Source: Maribellus luteus
GTDB lineage: Bacteria > Bacteroidota > Bacteroidia > Bacteroidales > Prolixibacteraceae
Direction of reading: 5' to 3'
Assembly: GCF_003576475.1 (NCBI RefSeq)
Contig: NZ_QWGR01000006.1
Coordinates: forward strand, 124,001 to 188,000
Length of the DNA: 64,000 nt
Below, in pieces: positions 7,226 to 14,819 of the stretch (position 1 is its first letter; each line of letters begins with the position of its first letter). The notes below the pieces were generated by a model. The model saw only the letters and a list, made by a program, of their open reading frames with translations. It was not told the origin of the DNA and made no database searches. The position numbers and the translations under genes are program-made.

Positions 7226-8198
7226 TTGTTTAAAATTAATGCTAACGTATGTGGAAATGCATTACATTTATTTCGCTATTGGAACTTCTATTCTATCGCA
7301 ACTCAAACTTCTGCTAAAACAACACGTTACCTGTTTACAACTAATTACAAACGTATAAAAGCATCAACAATCAGAAATTATCCGTTATTCATCCAAGGGT
7401 GGCAAAAATCTCTCGCAGCTGTTCGTCTCGGGTGTCACCTGTACTTGCGGGAACTAATTTAACAAAAGTTTTTGCTGATACAACAGGCAGTGGTCAGTAT
7501 TCAGTCGCAGTTTGCAGGGATTGAAGGATTGATGGACTGAAGGATTGATGGACTGAGGGATTGAGAGTGCAGTGATCAGTCGCAGTATTCAGGGATTGAA
7601 GGACAGAAGGATTGAGGGACTGACGGATAGAATTTTGAATGATCAATAATCAATATCCAATTGCCAGTGGCTAGTGGCTCGTAGCTAGTGGCTTGCAGCT
7701 TATTCATGCATTCAAGCATTGTAGTTGAAGGATTGAAGGGAAGTGATCAGTATTCAGTCGCAGTAGGCAGGGATTGAAGGACTGAAGGACTGAGGGATTG
7801 AGAGTGCAGTGATCAGTCGCAGTCTCAGTTTTCAGGAAGAATTGAATTCCCAATAGTCAATATTCAATACTCAAAAGCTTGCGACTAGTAGCTTGCGGCT
7901 TGCAGCTTATTCTCGCATTAAAGCATTTTAGCATTCAAGCATTGTAGTTGAAGGATTGAAGGGAAGTGATCAGTGTTCAGTTGCAGTTGGCAGGGATTGA
8001 AGGACAGAAGGACAGAAGGACTGAGGGACTGAGGGACTGAATTTCCAATAATCAATATCCAATTGCCAATGGCTAGTGGCTCGTAGCTAGCGGCTTGCAG
8101 CTTATTCCCGCATTAAAGCATTTTAGCATTCCCGCATTACCCTACTGTAGAAAAGCTAGTGGCTATTGGCTCGTCGCTCGCAGCTCACAATTAAATAC
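7226..8198. repeat. Non-coding composite repeat region upstream of truA
   Basis: This stretch of almost 1 kb has no credible gene. From about 7480 it is built of about three imperfect copies of a 220-250 bp composite. Each contains (a) runs of an 8-bp unit GGAYTGAN (for example from 7516), (b) GATCAGT/TTCAGTCGCAGT phrases, (c) a GGCTAGTGGCTCGTAGCTAG phrase ending in GGCTTGCAGCTTATTC, and (d) CATTTTAGCATTCAAGCATT followed by GTAGTTGAAGGATTGAAGGG. Phrase d recurs 223 bp apart (7721 and 7944), and CAATATCCAATTGCCA recurs at 7651 and 8054. The first 250 bp (7226-7480) hold the spacer upstream of the barrel gene and nothing else I recognise. Confidence 0.85.
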
Positions 8199-8206
8199 TA
8201 CCTTTG
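8199..8206 (+). promoter_or_regulatory. Putative truA promoter -7 box
   Basis: TACCTTTG matches the Bacteroidetes -7 consensus TAnnTTTG. A -33 TTG at the usual 19-21 bp distance is not evident. Its position implies a transcript start near 8214 and supports the ATG at 8225 over the upstream TTG at 8204. Confidence 0.5.
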
Positions 8207-8224
8207 CCGCAAAAGCAGGAAACC

Positions 8225-8986
8225 ATGCTACACCGGTATTTTTTACAACTGAGTTACAACGGCACGCGCTATCATGGCTGGCAGGTGCAGCCCAATGCGG
8301 TGTCGGTGCAGGAAACCATCGAAAAGGCGCTGTCGACGCTTTTGCGTGAGCCGGTGTCGGTGGTGGGCGCCGGACGTACCGATACCGGGGTGCATGCTTC
8401 GTACTTCATTCTACACTTCGATTTGCAAAAGCCGGTGGCTGCCGGCTACGATCTGGTGTACAAACTCAACAGCTATCTTCCGAACGACATTGCCGTACAA
8501 AAATGCTGGCCTGTAAGCGGGGAAGCGCACGCACGTTTTAGTGCCACTTCGCGCACCTACCACTACTTTATTACCACCGAAAAAGATCCGTTCTCGAACG
8601 AAACGGCTTACCGCTACACGCTTCCGCTGGATGTGGATAAAATGAACGAAGCAGCGCAAATGCTTTTCAACTACGAAGATTTTACCAGTTTCAGCCGCCT
8701 CCATACCGACGTAAAAACCAACAACTGCAAAATTTATCGGGCCGAATGGAAAAGAGAAGGCGCCCGGTTGGTGTTTGTGGTCAAGGCCGACCGTTTTTTG
8801 CGGAACATGGTGCGCGCCATTGTGGGTACCCTGCTCGAAGTAGGTAAGGGAAAGCTTTCGGTTGCGGAATTCTGTGCAATCATTGAACGGCAAGACCGTG
8901 GCGCCGCCGGAGCTTCTGCACCCGCGCACGGACTGTTTTTGGTAGATATTGAATACCCGGAAGCAATCATCCATTCAAAAATGTAA
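8225..8986 (+). CDS. truA: tRNA pseudouridine(38-40) synthase TruA
   Basis: TruA converts uridines 38, 39 and 40 of the tRNA anticodon arm to pseudouridine. The 253-residue protein is of normal length for the family. It begins with the typical strand YFLQLSYNGTRYHGWQVQPN and carries the catalytic motif GAGRTDTGVHA, with the nucleophilic aspartate in RTD. Other family phrases are FSATSRTYHYFI, FNYEDFTSFSR and ADRFLRNMVRAIVGTLLEVG. I chose the ATG at 8225 because the -7 promoter box lies at 8199-8206 and the next upstream start is a TTG. The gene stands alone between the composite repeat region and a convergent lipoprotein gene, and it ends in a strong hairpin. Confidence 0.96.
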   Translation: MLHRYFLQLSYNGTRYHGWQVQPNAVSVQETIEKALSTLLREPVSVVGAGRTDTGVHASYFILHFDLQKPVAAGYDLVYKLNSYLPNDIAVQKCWPVSGEAHARFSATSRTYHYFITTEKDPFSNETAYRYTLPLDVDKMNEAAQMLFNYEDFTSFSRLHTDVKTNNCKIYRAEWKREGARLVFVVKADRFLRNMVRAIVGTLLEVGKGKLSVAEFCAIIERQDRGAAGASAPAHGLFLVDIEYPEAIIHSKM

Positions 8987-9037
8987 GAATAGCTGCAAGC
9001 TGCAAGCCACTAGCTTTGAGCCATTACTGAAAATAAC

Positions 9038-9070
9038 AAAGGCTCAGAGGATTGATTTTTCTGAGCCTTT
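9038..9070. terminator. Bidirectional terminator between truA and lipoprotein gene
   Basis: A 10-bp stem AAAGGCTCAG / CTGAGCCTTT encloses a 13-nt loop. It sits between convergent genes, where it can serve both. Confidence 0.7.
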
Positions 9071-9078
9071 GTTGGTCA

Positions 9079-9573
9079 TTATTCACTTAATACCACTAAA
9101 TGTTCTTTCCAGTGATCGGGTATTGCATTCAACTCATATATTTGAAGTCTGGTTTGATCTGCCGAAATGTTTTGCGGGCTAAGTGTCTCAGATATAAAAT
9201 CATTATCCAGTTTATACATGGCGCCAGTAGCCGGGTCAACAATCAGCATTCCGATAAGTCCTCCAAAAATGATATTTCCCCAGTACCATCCGTCAAGTTT
9301 GAAGTGGATAGGGACAACTTTCTCTTCATAACCCGATTTTGAGAACTTAACACTATAACTGGCTTTCTTGAAAAAACCGTCACCTGCCTTAAGATCAACT
9401 ACAGCAGGAGTGTTTCCGTTAAAGACTTCTTTCCCTTTTTCTGTGGTTATCGAGATATTAGCCTCAGAGGGGTTACTGTTAATGCTAACAGAATAGATGC
9501 TCTTGCTTACAATACTTGCGCAACTGGTAAGTAGCAGAACTGCGAGGATAAAAGCGGTTGTTTTTAGTTTCAT
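9079..9573 (-). CDS. PEGA-like lipoprotein
   Basis: This is a 164-residue lipoprotein with a lipobox LTSC (cysteine near residue 18). The N-terminal mature part, VSINSNPSEANISITTEKGK and NTPAVVDLKAGDGFFKKASY, has the spacing of a PEGA-type beta domain, in which short surface-layer-like repeats contain P.GA/PSEA turns. It is followed by a hydrophobic glycine-rich segment (WGNIIFGGLIGMLIVDPATG) and MYKL, a pattern shared with small uncharacterised Gram-negative lipoproteins. The function is unknown; a cell-envelope role is the safest statement. It is convergent with truA. Confidence 0.78.
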   Translation of the reverse strand: MKLKTTAFILAVLLLTSCASIVSKSIYSVSINSNPSEANISITTEKGKEVFNGNTPAVVDLKAGDGFFKKASYSVKFSKSGYEEKVVPIHFKLDGWYWGNIIFGGLIGMLIVDPATGAMYKLDNDFISETLSPQNISADQTRLQIYELNAIPDHWKEHLVVLSE

Positions 9574-9702
9574 TTGATTAGGATTAAAATTAATTATTGT
9601 GCCTACTTAGGTTTATAGTCTTTTCATAGGCGTTATTCAGACTTTATATTGTTGGTTTTATTTGTGTTACAGTTGAAAAATGTGTGTGCTACAATGTTGT
9701 TT

Positions 9703-9723
9703 ACGTACAGCTCAACTGTACGT
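9703..9723. repeat. Inverted repeat in intergenic region
   Basis: ACGTACAG / CTGTACGT, 8-bp perfect arms with a 5-base loop CTCAA. It lies between the stop of the VIT-family gene and the start of the lipoprotein gene. With no T tract it is not a clear terminator and could be an operator or a processing hairpin. Confidence 0.4.
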
Positions 9724-9785
9724 GAATATAGAGAATTTTCTCCTCAAAATTTGATGGGAAAATCCGTGTTGTGTAACATATTTCT

Positions 9786-10499
9786 TTAGAGGTTTACCCC
9801 AAAAAAATAACCAACAAGGGCGGTCATTCCCATGGCGGCCGTTCCCCAAAAGGTAATGCGAACAATGGCTTTCCATATTTTTGATCCGCCTGTTCGGGCC
9901 GATAAAGCACCCATGACGGCCAGAAATAAAATCGAAAATACGTAGAGCGAATACTCCATATGTTTTAAGGGGAAAAAGATGGCCACCAGTAAAGGCAATA
10001 TGCCACCGGCCGTAAACGACAGGGCCGAAGCAAGTGCGGCCTGAATCGGGTTGGCCTGATTGAGTTCGTGTATACCAAGCTCGTCGCGCACGTGGGCTGC
10101 CAGCGCATCTTTTTCAGTCATTTCGGTAGCTACCAGCAGAGCGGTTTCTCTGGTTAGTCCCCGTTTTTCGTAAATAGCGGCCAGGTATTTCAGTTCACCT
10201 TCGGGGTCTTCCTCCAGTTCCTGTTTCTCGCGCTCAATGTCTGCTTTTTCGAGGTCGGTTTGCGAACTTACCGAAACATACTCGCCGGCTGCCATCGATA
10301 AGGCTCCGGCAACCAAGCCGGCCACTGCCGCCAGTACAACCGGTTCGCGGGTGCTGCTGGCTGCTGCCACGCCAATGGCAATACTGGCTGTCGATAAAAT
10401 ACCGTCGTTAGCTCCCAGCACTGCTGCTCTGAGCCAGTTGCTCCGGTGTACAAAATGCGGTGATAAGTATTCTTCCAGGTCCAGTTTAAAGTATGTCAT
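9786..10499 (-). CDS. VIT1/CCC1-family transporter
   Basis: This 237-residue membrane protein belongs to the VIT1/CCC1 family, which moves Fe(II) or Mn(II) across membranes in plants, fungi and bacteria. The first membrane helix holds the family phrase RAAVLGANDGILSTASIAIG and the next AGLVAGALSMAAGEYVSVSS, both strongly conserved metal-pathway segments. A charged cytoplasmic helix pair follows (LEKADIEREKQELEEDPEGE), which in this family binds metal through glutamates. Three C-terminal helices complete the fold. The frame extends upstream to a TTG at 10523, but the ATG at 10499 is preferred. Bacterial members have few characterised substrates, so iron/manganese is a family-based inference. 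Confidence 0.9.
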   Translation of the reverse strand: MTYFKLDLEEYLSPHFVHRSNWLRAAVLGANDGILSTASIAIGVAAASSTREPVVLAAVAGLVAGALSMAAGEYVSVSSQTDLEKADIEREKQELEEDPEGELKYLAAIYEKRGLTRETALLVATEMTEKDALAAHVRDELGIHELNQANPIQAALASALSFTAGGILPLLVAIFFPLKHMEYSLYVFSILFLAVMGALSARTGGSKIWKAIVRITFWGTAAMGMTALVGYFFGVNL

Positions 10500-10666
10500 C
10501 TCTTTCGGTTTTTGAGAGATCAAAAGTGCAAATATTTTTTGTTTTACAATTGCACACGAAGGAGGAACCGGGTTTTGTTAACAAAGACAATCATTCATTT
10601 TAAGAACCTTACCGGTGTTTCGGAACCCGGTTGTGTTTTATTTTAAGCCGAAAGAATCACGCAGCC

Positions 10667-10698
10667 TTGCATAAATAAAAAGTTCGTGACTATCTTTG
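10667..10698 (+). promoter_or_regulatory. Promoter of btuF-cobO
   Basis: TTG at 10667-10669, a 21-bp gap, and TATCTTTG at 10691-10698 match the Bacteroidetes primary promoter (TTG / TAnnTTTG). The predicted start of transcription lies just before the cobalamin riboswitch. The same layout with the same spacing recurs before btuB. Confidence 0.8.
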
Positions 10699-10710
10699 CC
10701 TGCGAATTTT

Positions 10711-10915
10711 GGTTCGAATGTTCATGCATCATGAACACGATGAAAAGGGAATCCGGTGATCCGTCAATTGACGGAAAATCCGGAGCTGTACCCGCAGCTG
10801 TGAATCCCATCCGTCAACTGACGGATTGTGTTGTTGAACTGCAAGCCACTGTTCGTCGCCCGACGGATGGGAAGGCTCAACAACCGGGATAAGCCAGAAG
10901 ACCTGCCACAATTCG
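10711..10915 (+). ncRNA. Cobalamin riboswitch 1
   Basis: The conserved parts of the cobalamin aptamer occur in order: GATGAAAAGGGAATCCGGTG, CCGGAGCTGTACCCGCAGCT and the B12 box AGCCAGAAGACCTGCC (10892-10907). The aptamer senses adenosyl- or methyl-cobalamin and represses uptake and synthesis genes. It carries extra hairpin-forming CCGTCA-TGACGG elements at 10761-10774 and 10811-10824, and a partner GACGGATGGG near 10862. It precedes btuF and cobO. Confidence 0.95.
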
Positions 10916-10987
10916 TATTTATTAATTAAGCTTCGGGATAAAAGCTTGAGAAATATTCGAAAGTATTTTTCACTGGTTTATCCAAAG

Positions 10988-11014
10988 CTCCTTAAAAATT
11001 ATTGATATGAGGAG
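10988..11014 (+). promoter_or_regulatory. Hairpin enclosing the btuF start codon
   Basis: CTCCT (10988-10992) is complementary to AGGAG (11010-11014), which lies inside codons 2-3. The ATG at 11007 would be held in the loop end of the hairpin. This is a plausible translational off-switch for the riboswitch; the same arrangement is found before btuB. Confidence 0.5.
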
Positions 11015-11813
11015 GTTTGTATTTTTATTTCTGTTATTGATTTCGGTTTCTGTTTTTTCGCAGGAAGTGAAGCGGGTGGTTTCGCTCGCCCCGTCGGTTA
11101 CCGACAATATTTACCTGCTTGGCGGCAACCACCGCCTGGTGGGTTGCACCAGTTACTGCGTGCAGGCAGTGAACGACGGCGTGGCACAGGTGGGCTCGGC
11201 CGTTCAGGTGAATGTGGAGAAAGTGTTTGCACTGCGCCCCGACCTGGTACTAACCATGCAGCTAACCAAGCCGCAGGATATCGAGAGTTTGCGGAAGCTG
11301 GGCATTCGGGTGGAGGTAATGCAAACCCCCAAAACTTTTGAAGAGATTTGTGAGCAGACCACGACTATCGCCCAATTGCTTGGCTTAAACGAGAAGGCCG
11401 AAGAGATTGTAACTACTGCGAAACAGCGGGTGGCCGAGATAAAGCAGCAATCGCGCTCCTTACCTTCGGGCAAAGTGTTTTTCCAGATTGGCGCCAGTCC
11501 CATTTACACGGTGCTTCAGAATACTTACATGAACGACTACATTACTTTCTGCGGTTCCATTAATATTGCCGAAGGGTTGAAGGTGGGCACCCTGTCGCGC
11601 GAAAGTGTGGTGCTGAAAAAGCCTGATGTGATCATAATTGCCGAAATGGGAGGCTATGGTAAAAACGAAAAGGAAGTCTGGGAAACGTATGGTTCCATTC
11701 CCGCGGTGAAAAACGGAAAGGTTTTTCTGATTTCTTCTGAAACTTCGTGCAGCCCAAGCCCCGTAAACTTTGTAAGTGCGCTCGAAGATGTTTTCCGGTT
11801 CATTAAAAACTAA
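11007..11813 (+). CDS. btuF: Cobalamin ABC-transporter periplasmic binding protein BtuF
   Basis: This 268-residue protein is a class III periplasmic binding protein of the BtuF/FhuD type, which captures corrinoids in the periplasm for the BtuCD permease. The signal peptide (MRRFVFLFLLLISVSVFS) lacks a lipobox. The mature protein starts EVKRVVSLAPSVTDNIYLLG, the usual BtuF opening, and includes VEKVFALRPDLVLTM, IAQLLGLNEKAEEIV and the C-terminal lobe NDYITFCGSINIAEGLK and YGSIPAVKNGKVFLI. The cobalamin riboswitch just upstream supports B12 over haem or siderophore as ligand. No btuC or btuD follows; the next gene, 4 bp on, is cobO. The first five codons are identical to those of btuB. Confidence 0.88.
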   Translation: MRRFVFLFLLLISVSVFSQEVKRVVSLAPSVTDNIYLLGGNHRLVGCTSYCVQAVNDGVAQVGSAVQVNVEKVFALRPDLVLTMQLTKPQDIESLRKLGIRVEVMQTPKTFEEICEQTTTIAQLLGLNEKAEEIVTTAKQRVAEIKQQSRSLPSGKVFFQIGASPIYTVLQNTYMNDYITFCGSINIAEGLKVGTLSRESVVLKKPDVIIIAEMGGYGKNEKEVWETYGSIPAVKNGKVFLISSETSCSPSPVNFVSALEDVFRFIKN

Positions 11814-11817
11814 ACAA

Positions 11818-12345
11818 ATGGAAAAAGGATTGGTACATATTTACACCGGCGACGGAAAAGGAAAAACCACAGCATCGGTAGGGCTCGCGGTTCGGGCGCT
11901 CGGTCACGGGTGGAAAGTGGTGTATGCTTCGTTTTTCAAAAGGCCCGACACCTGCGGGTACAACGAGGTACGCGTGTTAAAGGAGCTGGGAGCTACGGTG
12001 TTTTCTTTTTCGGAAGGGATGCCGATGGCCAATAAACACATCAGCCGCGAAGAATACCATTCGGCGGTTGAGAGCGGATTGTCAGAATTGAAGAAATACA
12101 TAGCCGGCAATAAAATTGATTTGCTTGTACTGGATGAGATTCTGATTGCGATTCAATGCCATTTTATTGAAGAGGATGAATTGAAGCGGTTCATAAGCGA
12201 AAAACCTGCTTCGATGGAACTGGTGCTTACCGGAAGGGGAGCCACCGCCGGATTAAAGGAACTGGCGGATTATGTGACAAATTTAAGCAAGGAGAAACAT
12301 CCCTTCGACCGGGGAATCAGTAGCCGGGAAGGAATAGAGTACTGA
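11818..12345 (+). CDS. cobO: Corrinoid adenosyltransferase CobO/BtuR
   Basis: The 175-residue enzyme transfers the 5'-deoxyadenosyl group of ATP to the cobalt of reduced corrinoids. It has the CobA/CobO/BtuR layout: the P-loop HIYTGDGKGKTTASVGLAVR near the N-terminus, VVYASFFKRP, the Walker B-like LLVLDEILIAI and the C-terminal LTGRGATAGLKELADYV. The protein is slightly shorter than E. coli BtuR (196 residues), lacking part of the N-terminal extension that covers the active site. The ATG at 11818 is 4 bp after the btuF stop; an in-frame upstream start inside btuF is unlikely. Co-transcription with btuF places it under riboswitch 1. Confidence 0.92.
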   Translation: MEKGLVHIYTGDGKGKTTASVGLAVRALGHGWKVVYASFFKRPDTCGYNEVRVLKELGATVFSFSEGMPMANKHISREEYHSAVESGLSELKKYIAGNKIDLLVLDEILIAIQCHFIEEDELKRFISEKPASMELVLTGRGATAGLKELADYVTNLSKEKHPFDRGISSREGIEY

Positions 12346-12455
12346 TTGATTTTCAGTATAAAAGAAAGCAAGGGATTGATAAGGTTTAACTCTTCCTGCT
12401 TGTGTTTTTCCGCAATAAAACATTGTTAACAAAAGAAGGAAACAATCAACAATGC

Positions 12456-12487
12456 TTGCACAGAAGAAAAGTTTGTGTTTATCTTTG
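12456..12487 (+). promoter_or_regulatory. Promoter of btuB
   Basis: TTG at 12456-12458, 21 bp, then TATCTTTG at 12480-12487. The spacing and the bases after the -7 box match those of the btuF promoter, showing the two leaders are duplicates. Confidence 0.8.
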
Positions 12488-12499
12488 TCAGCGAATTTT

Positions 12500-12765
12500 G
12501 GTTCGAATGTTCATGCATCATGAACACGATGAAAAGGGAATCCGGTGTAAAACCGGAGCTGTACCCGCAGCTGTAAGTTCTAGTTTTTCTTAAGATTTGC
12601 GAGAGAATCGAAACAAATCATTAGAAAAACAGAATCCCGAAGAAAATCAAACAAAGCGATGGTTTTCGAGGGATCTGTAACAAACTGATTTTTCTTACAC
12701 CATTATCCGTCGCTTGACGGATGAGAAGGTCTAAGTCAGAGAACAAGCCAGAAGACCTGCCACAA
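12500..12765 (+). ncRNA. Cobalamin riboswitch 2, with long insertion
   Basis: The same conserved blocks as riboswitch 1 occur: GATGAAAAGGGAATCCGGTG, CCGGAGCTGTACCCGCAGCT and the B12 box AGCCAGAAGACCTGCC (12746-12761). Between the core and the B12 box there are about 175 nt, much more than in riboswitch 1, including an AT-rich imperfect hairpin and a copy of the ATCCGTC-TTGACGGAT hairpin (12705-12722). It controls btuB and the following lipoprotein gene. Confidence 0.95.
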
Positions 12766-12840
12766 TTCCTGTTAAATAATTAAGCTTCGGGATAAAAAGC
12801 TTGAGAAATATTCGAAAGTATTTTTCACTGATATCCAAAG

Positions 12841-12866
12841 CTCCTTAAAAAAGTTTAGATGAGGAG
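12841..12866 (+). promoter_or_regulatory. Hairpin enclosing the btuB start codon
   Basis: CTCCT (12841-12845) can pair with AGGAG (12862-12866) in codons 2-3, with the ATG at 12859 near the loop. The same bases occur before btuF. The shared leader between the B12 box and this hairpin also carries AAGCTT-(8 to 9 nt)-AAGCTT, a likely second hairpin. Confidence 0.5.
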
Positions 12867-14790
12867 GTTTGTAATTTTTGGGATGTTCATATTGGCTGCG
12901 GTGTGTGCTGCTGGCCAGGAACAATTTACATTGCTTGATACGGTTCATGTAGAAGAAGTTGTTAGTTACGGTAAATTAAACAGGTACCAGTCGGGGGCAA
13001 AGATTGTGACTTTACCGGCAAACCGGTTTTTTCTGGGACAAGACGGAAACATGGAGCAGCTTCTTTCGCGAACCATGCCCATAGCATTTAAAGCAAATGC
13101 CGGAGGACTTTCAACGATTCGTATTCGCGGAACAGCGCCCGATCATACAAGTATCAATTTTGGAGGTATAAATCTGAATTCGCTGACATTGGGGCATTCC
13201 AATGCAAGTAATCTGACCATGTATTTGTTCGACAATATTGGAGTGCAATACGGTAGCGCAAGCTCGGTAAATGGATCGGGAAGTATTGGTGGTGCCATTC
13301 ATCTTGGTTTGCAAAATAACTGGACGGATGGTTTTAAAGGTGAGGCGCGAATTTCGAATGGTTCATTTGGCGAACAATTTTACGGTACAAAACTCTTTGT
13401 TGGAAACGGGAAATTTGAAAGTGTTACGCGGGCTTATTACTACTATAAAAAGAACGATTTTAAATTTACCAATCCGAATTATCGTGATTTCGAAAACCAG
13501 GTATTTGAGATTGAAGATACACAGCGCAACGCCGACGTTAAAAATTATGGCTTCCTGCAGGAATTCAATTATAAGTTTGAAAAAGACAGGTTTTTTATAT
13601 TCAACGTATGGGCTGAAAAGAACTGGCACCTGGTTCAGCAAAATATGCAGTCGAATTTATCTAATCCCGACAAACGGGAAGAATACCAGGATAACCATAT
13701 CCGTGTATGGACGGGATATAAAAACCGCAAAAACCCGCTTAAGTTCGAGATTAACGGAGGCTATGTGTATGATAATGCCGAGTACAATACAAATGAGCAG
13801 GATACCATTTCAACTCAACGCATAATAGGGGAAGCATTTCTCGAACATGATTTTGCGAGTAATGCAAGTTACAAAGTAGGTGTAAAGGCCATCCGGATTC
13901 GTCCAAAGGTGTATGCATATTCCAAAACACTGGACTACGAAGACCGGCTGGATTTTTATGCCTCTTATTATCACCGCCTTTTTAATAAGCTTACAGCCAC
14001 TTTAAATCTGCGCCAGGGATTTGTAACCGATTATGATGTGCCCTTCACTCCTTCGGTTGGAATGAACTACCTGGCCGTGTCAAAAGAAAAATACATTTTG
14101 AATTTTAGCGGTAACATAGCCCGCAGCTATCGTGTTCCAACTTTTAACGATCGTTTTTGGGTCCCCGGCGGAAATCCTGACCTGGCTCCGGAAAGGGGAA
14201 TGAACTATGAACTGAGTACAAAATGGAGCTATTGTGTTGGAAATACTTCGGGAAATATTTCGGTAAATGCCTTTTTTATGGATGTCGATGACTGGATTCT
14301 TTGGCGGAATGGTGGATCGTTTTGGTATGCCGAAAATGTTCAGAAAGTGGAAAGCAAGGGAATTGAGTTTATGACCGACTGGAGCTATACCGTGGCAGGT
14401 GTGAAAACACGCTCGGGGCTGAATTACTCTTATACTTCAACCAATCGTGTAAAATCGTTGAATCAAACAAATGCCATTGGCAGACAGTTGGAATATGTGC
14501 CAAAACACCTGGCTAATTTTTTCACTTCTTCAATTTATAAAAAGTTCGATTTTTCAATTGATGGAATTTTTAAAGGCGAACAGTTTACCGATGAAGAAGA
14601 AAAAAACATTCTTGATGCCTGTTTTCTGTTAAACTTTGCCGTTGGCTATAAACTTAGTATAAACAACGAGAATCGTTTGGGTATCACCGGAATGTTAAAC
14701 AATGTTCTTGATACAGATTACCAGTCGAGCTGGGGGTATGCCATGCCCGGAATCAACTACCGGCTGAGTATTACTTACAATTTCAAATAA
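12859..14790 (+). CDS. btuB: TonB-dependent cobalamin receptor BtuB
   Basis: This 643-residue outer-membrane receptor has a signal peptide (MRRFVIFGMFILAAVCAAG), a plug domain (about 40-150, with IRIRGTAPDHTSINFGGINL and GSASSVNGSGSIGGAI) and a 22-strand-type barrel that ends in an aromatic strand (YRLSITYNFK). The family imports large ligands using TonB energy; the cobalamin riboswitch directly upstream identifies corrinoids as the ligand. The barrel includes RVPTFNDRFWVPGGNPDLAPERG, here split by several residues, a signature shared by BtuB-like and other TonB receptors. The gene is followed 29 bp later by a surface lipoprotein that resembles BtuG, the usual partner of BtuB in Bacteroides. 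Confidence 0.92.
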   Translation: MRRFVIFGMFILAAVCAAGQEQFTLLDTVHVEEVVSYGKLNRYQSGAKIVTLPANRFFLGQDGNMEQLLSRTMPIAFKANAGGLSTIRIRGTAPDHTSINFGGINLNSLTLGHSNASNLTMYLFDNIGVQYGSASSVNGSGSIGGAIHLGLQNNWTDGFKGEARISNGSFGEQFYGTKLFVGNGKFESVTRAYYYYKKNDFKFTNPNYRDFENQVFEIEDTQRNADVKNYGFLQEFNYKFEKDRFFIFNVWAEKNWHLVQQNMQSNLSNPDKREEYQDNHIRVWTGYKNRKNPLKFEINGGYVYDNAEYNTNEQDTISTQRIIGEAFLEHDFASNASYKVGVKAIRIRPKVYAYSKTLDYEDRLDFYASYYHRLFNKLTATLNLRQGFVTDYDVPFTPSVGMNYLAVSKEKYILNFSGNIARSYRVPTFNDRFWVPGGNPDLAPERGMNYELSTKWSYCVGNTSGNISVNAFFMDVDDWILWRNGGSFWYAENVQKVESKGIEFMTDWSYTVAGVKTRSGLNYSYTSTNRVKSLNQTNAIGRQLEYVPKHLANFFTSSIYKKFDFSIDGIFKGEQFTDEEEKNILDACFLLNFAVGYKLSINNENRLGITGMLNNVLDTDYQSSWGYAMPGINYRLSITYNFK

Positions 14791-14819
14791 TCGTGATAAA
14801 AATCTATAATTCAAAGAAA

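Noticed and set aside
3969-7345. Firm call of an integron
   Set aside because: No integrase gene or attI site, and the spacers do not contain the standard attC core; left as a hypothesis.
8411-8974. Minus-strand frame of 187 codons inside truA
   Set aside because: Antisense shadow of a well-identified gene; no independent support.
10686-10892. Small frame starting at 10686 (68 codons) and a similar one at 12402
   Set aside because: They lie inside the promoter and cobalamin aptamers; the conserved sequence is explained by RNA structure.
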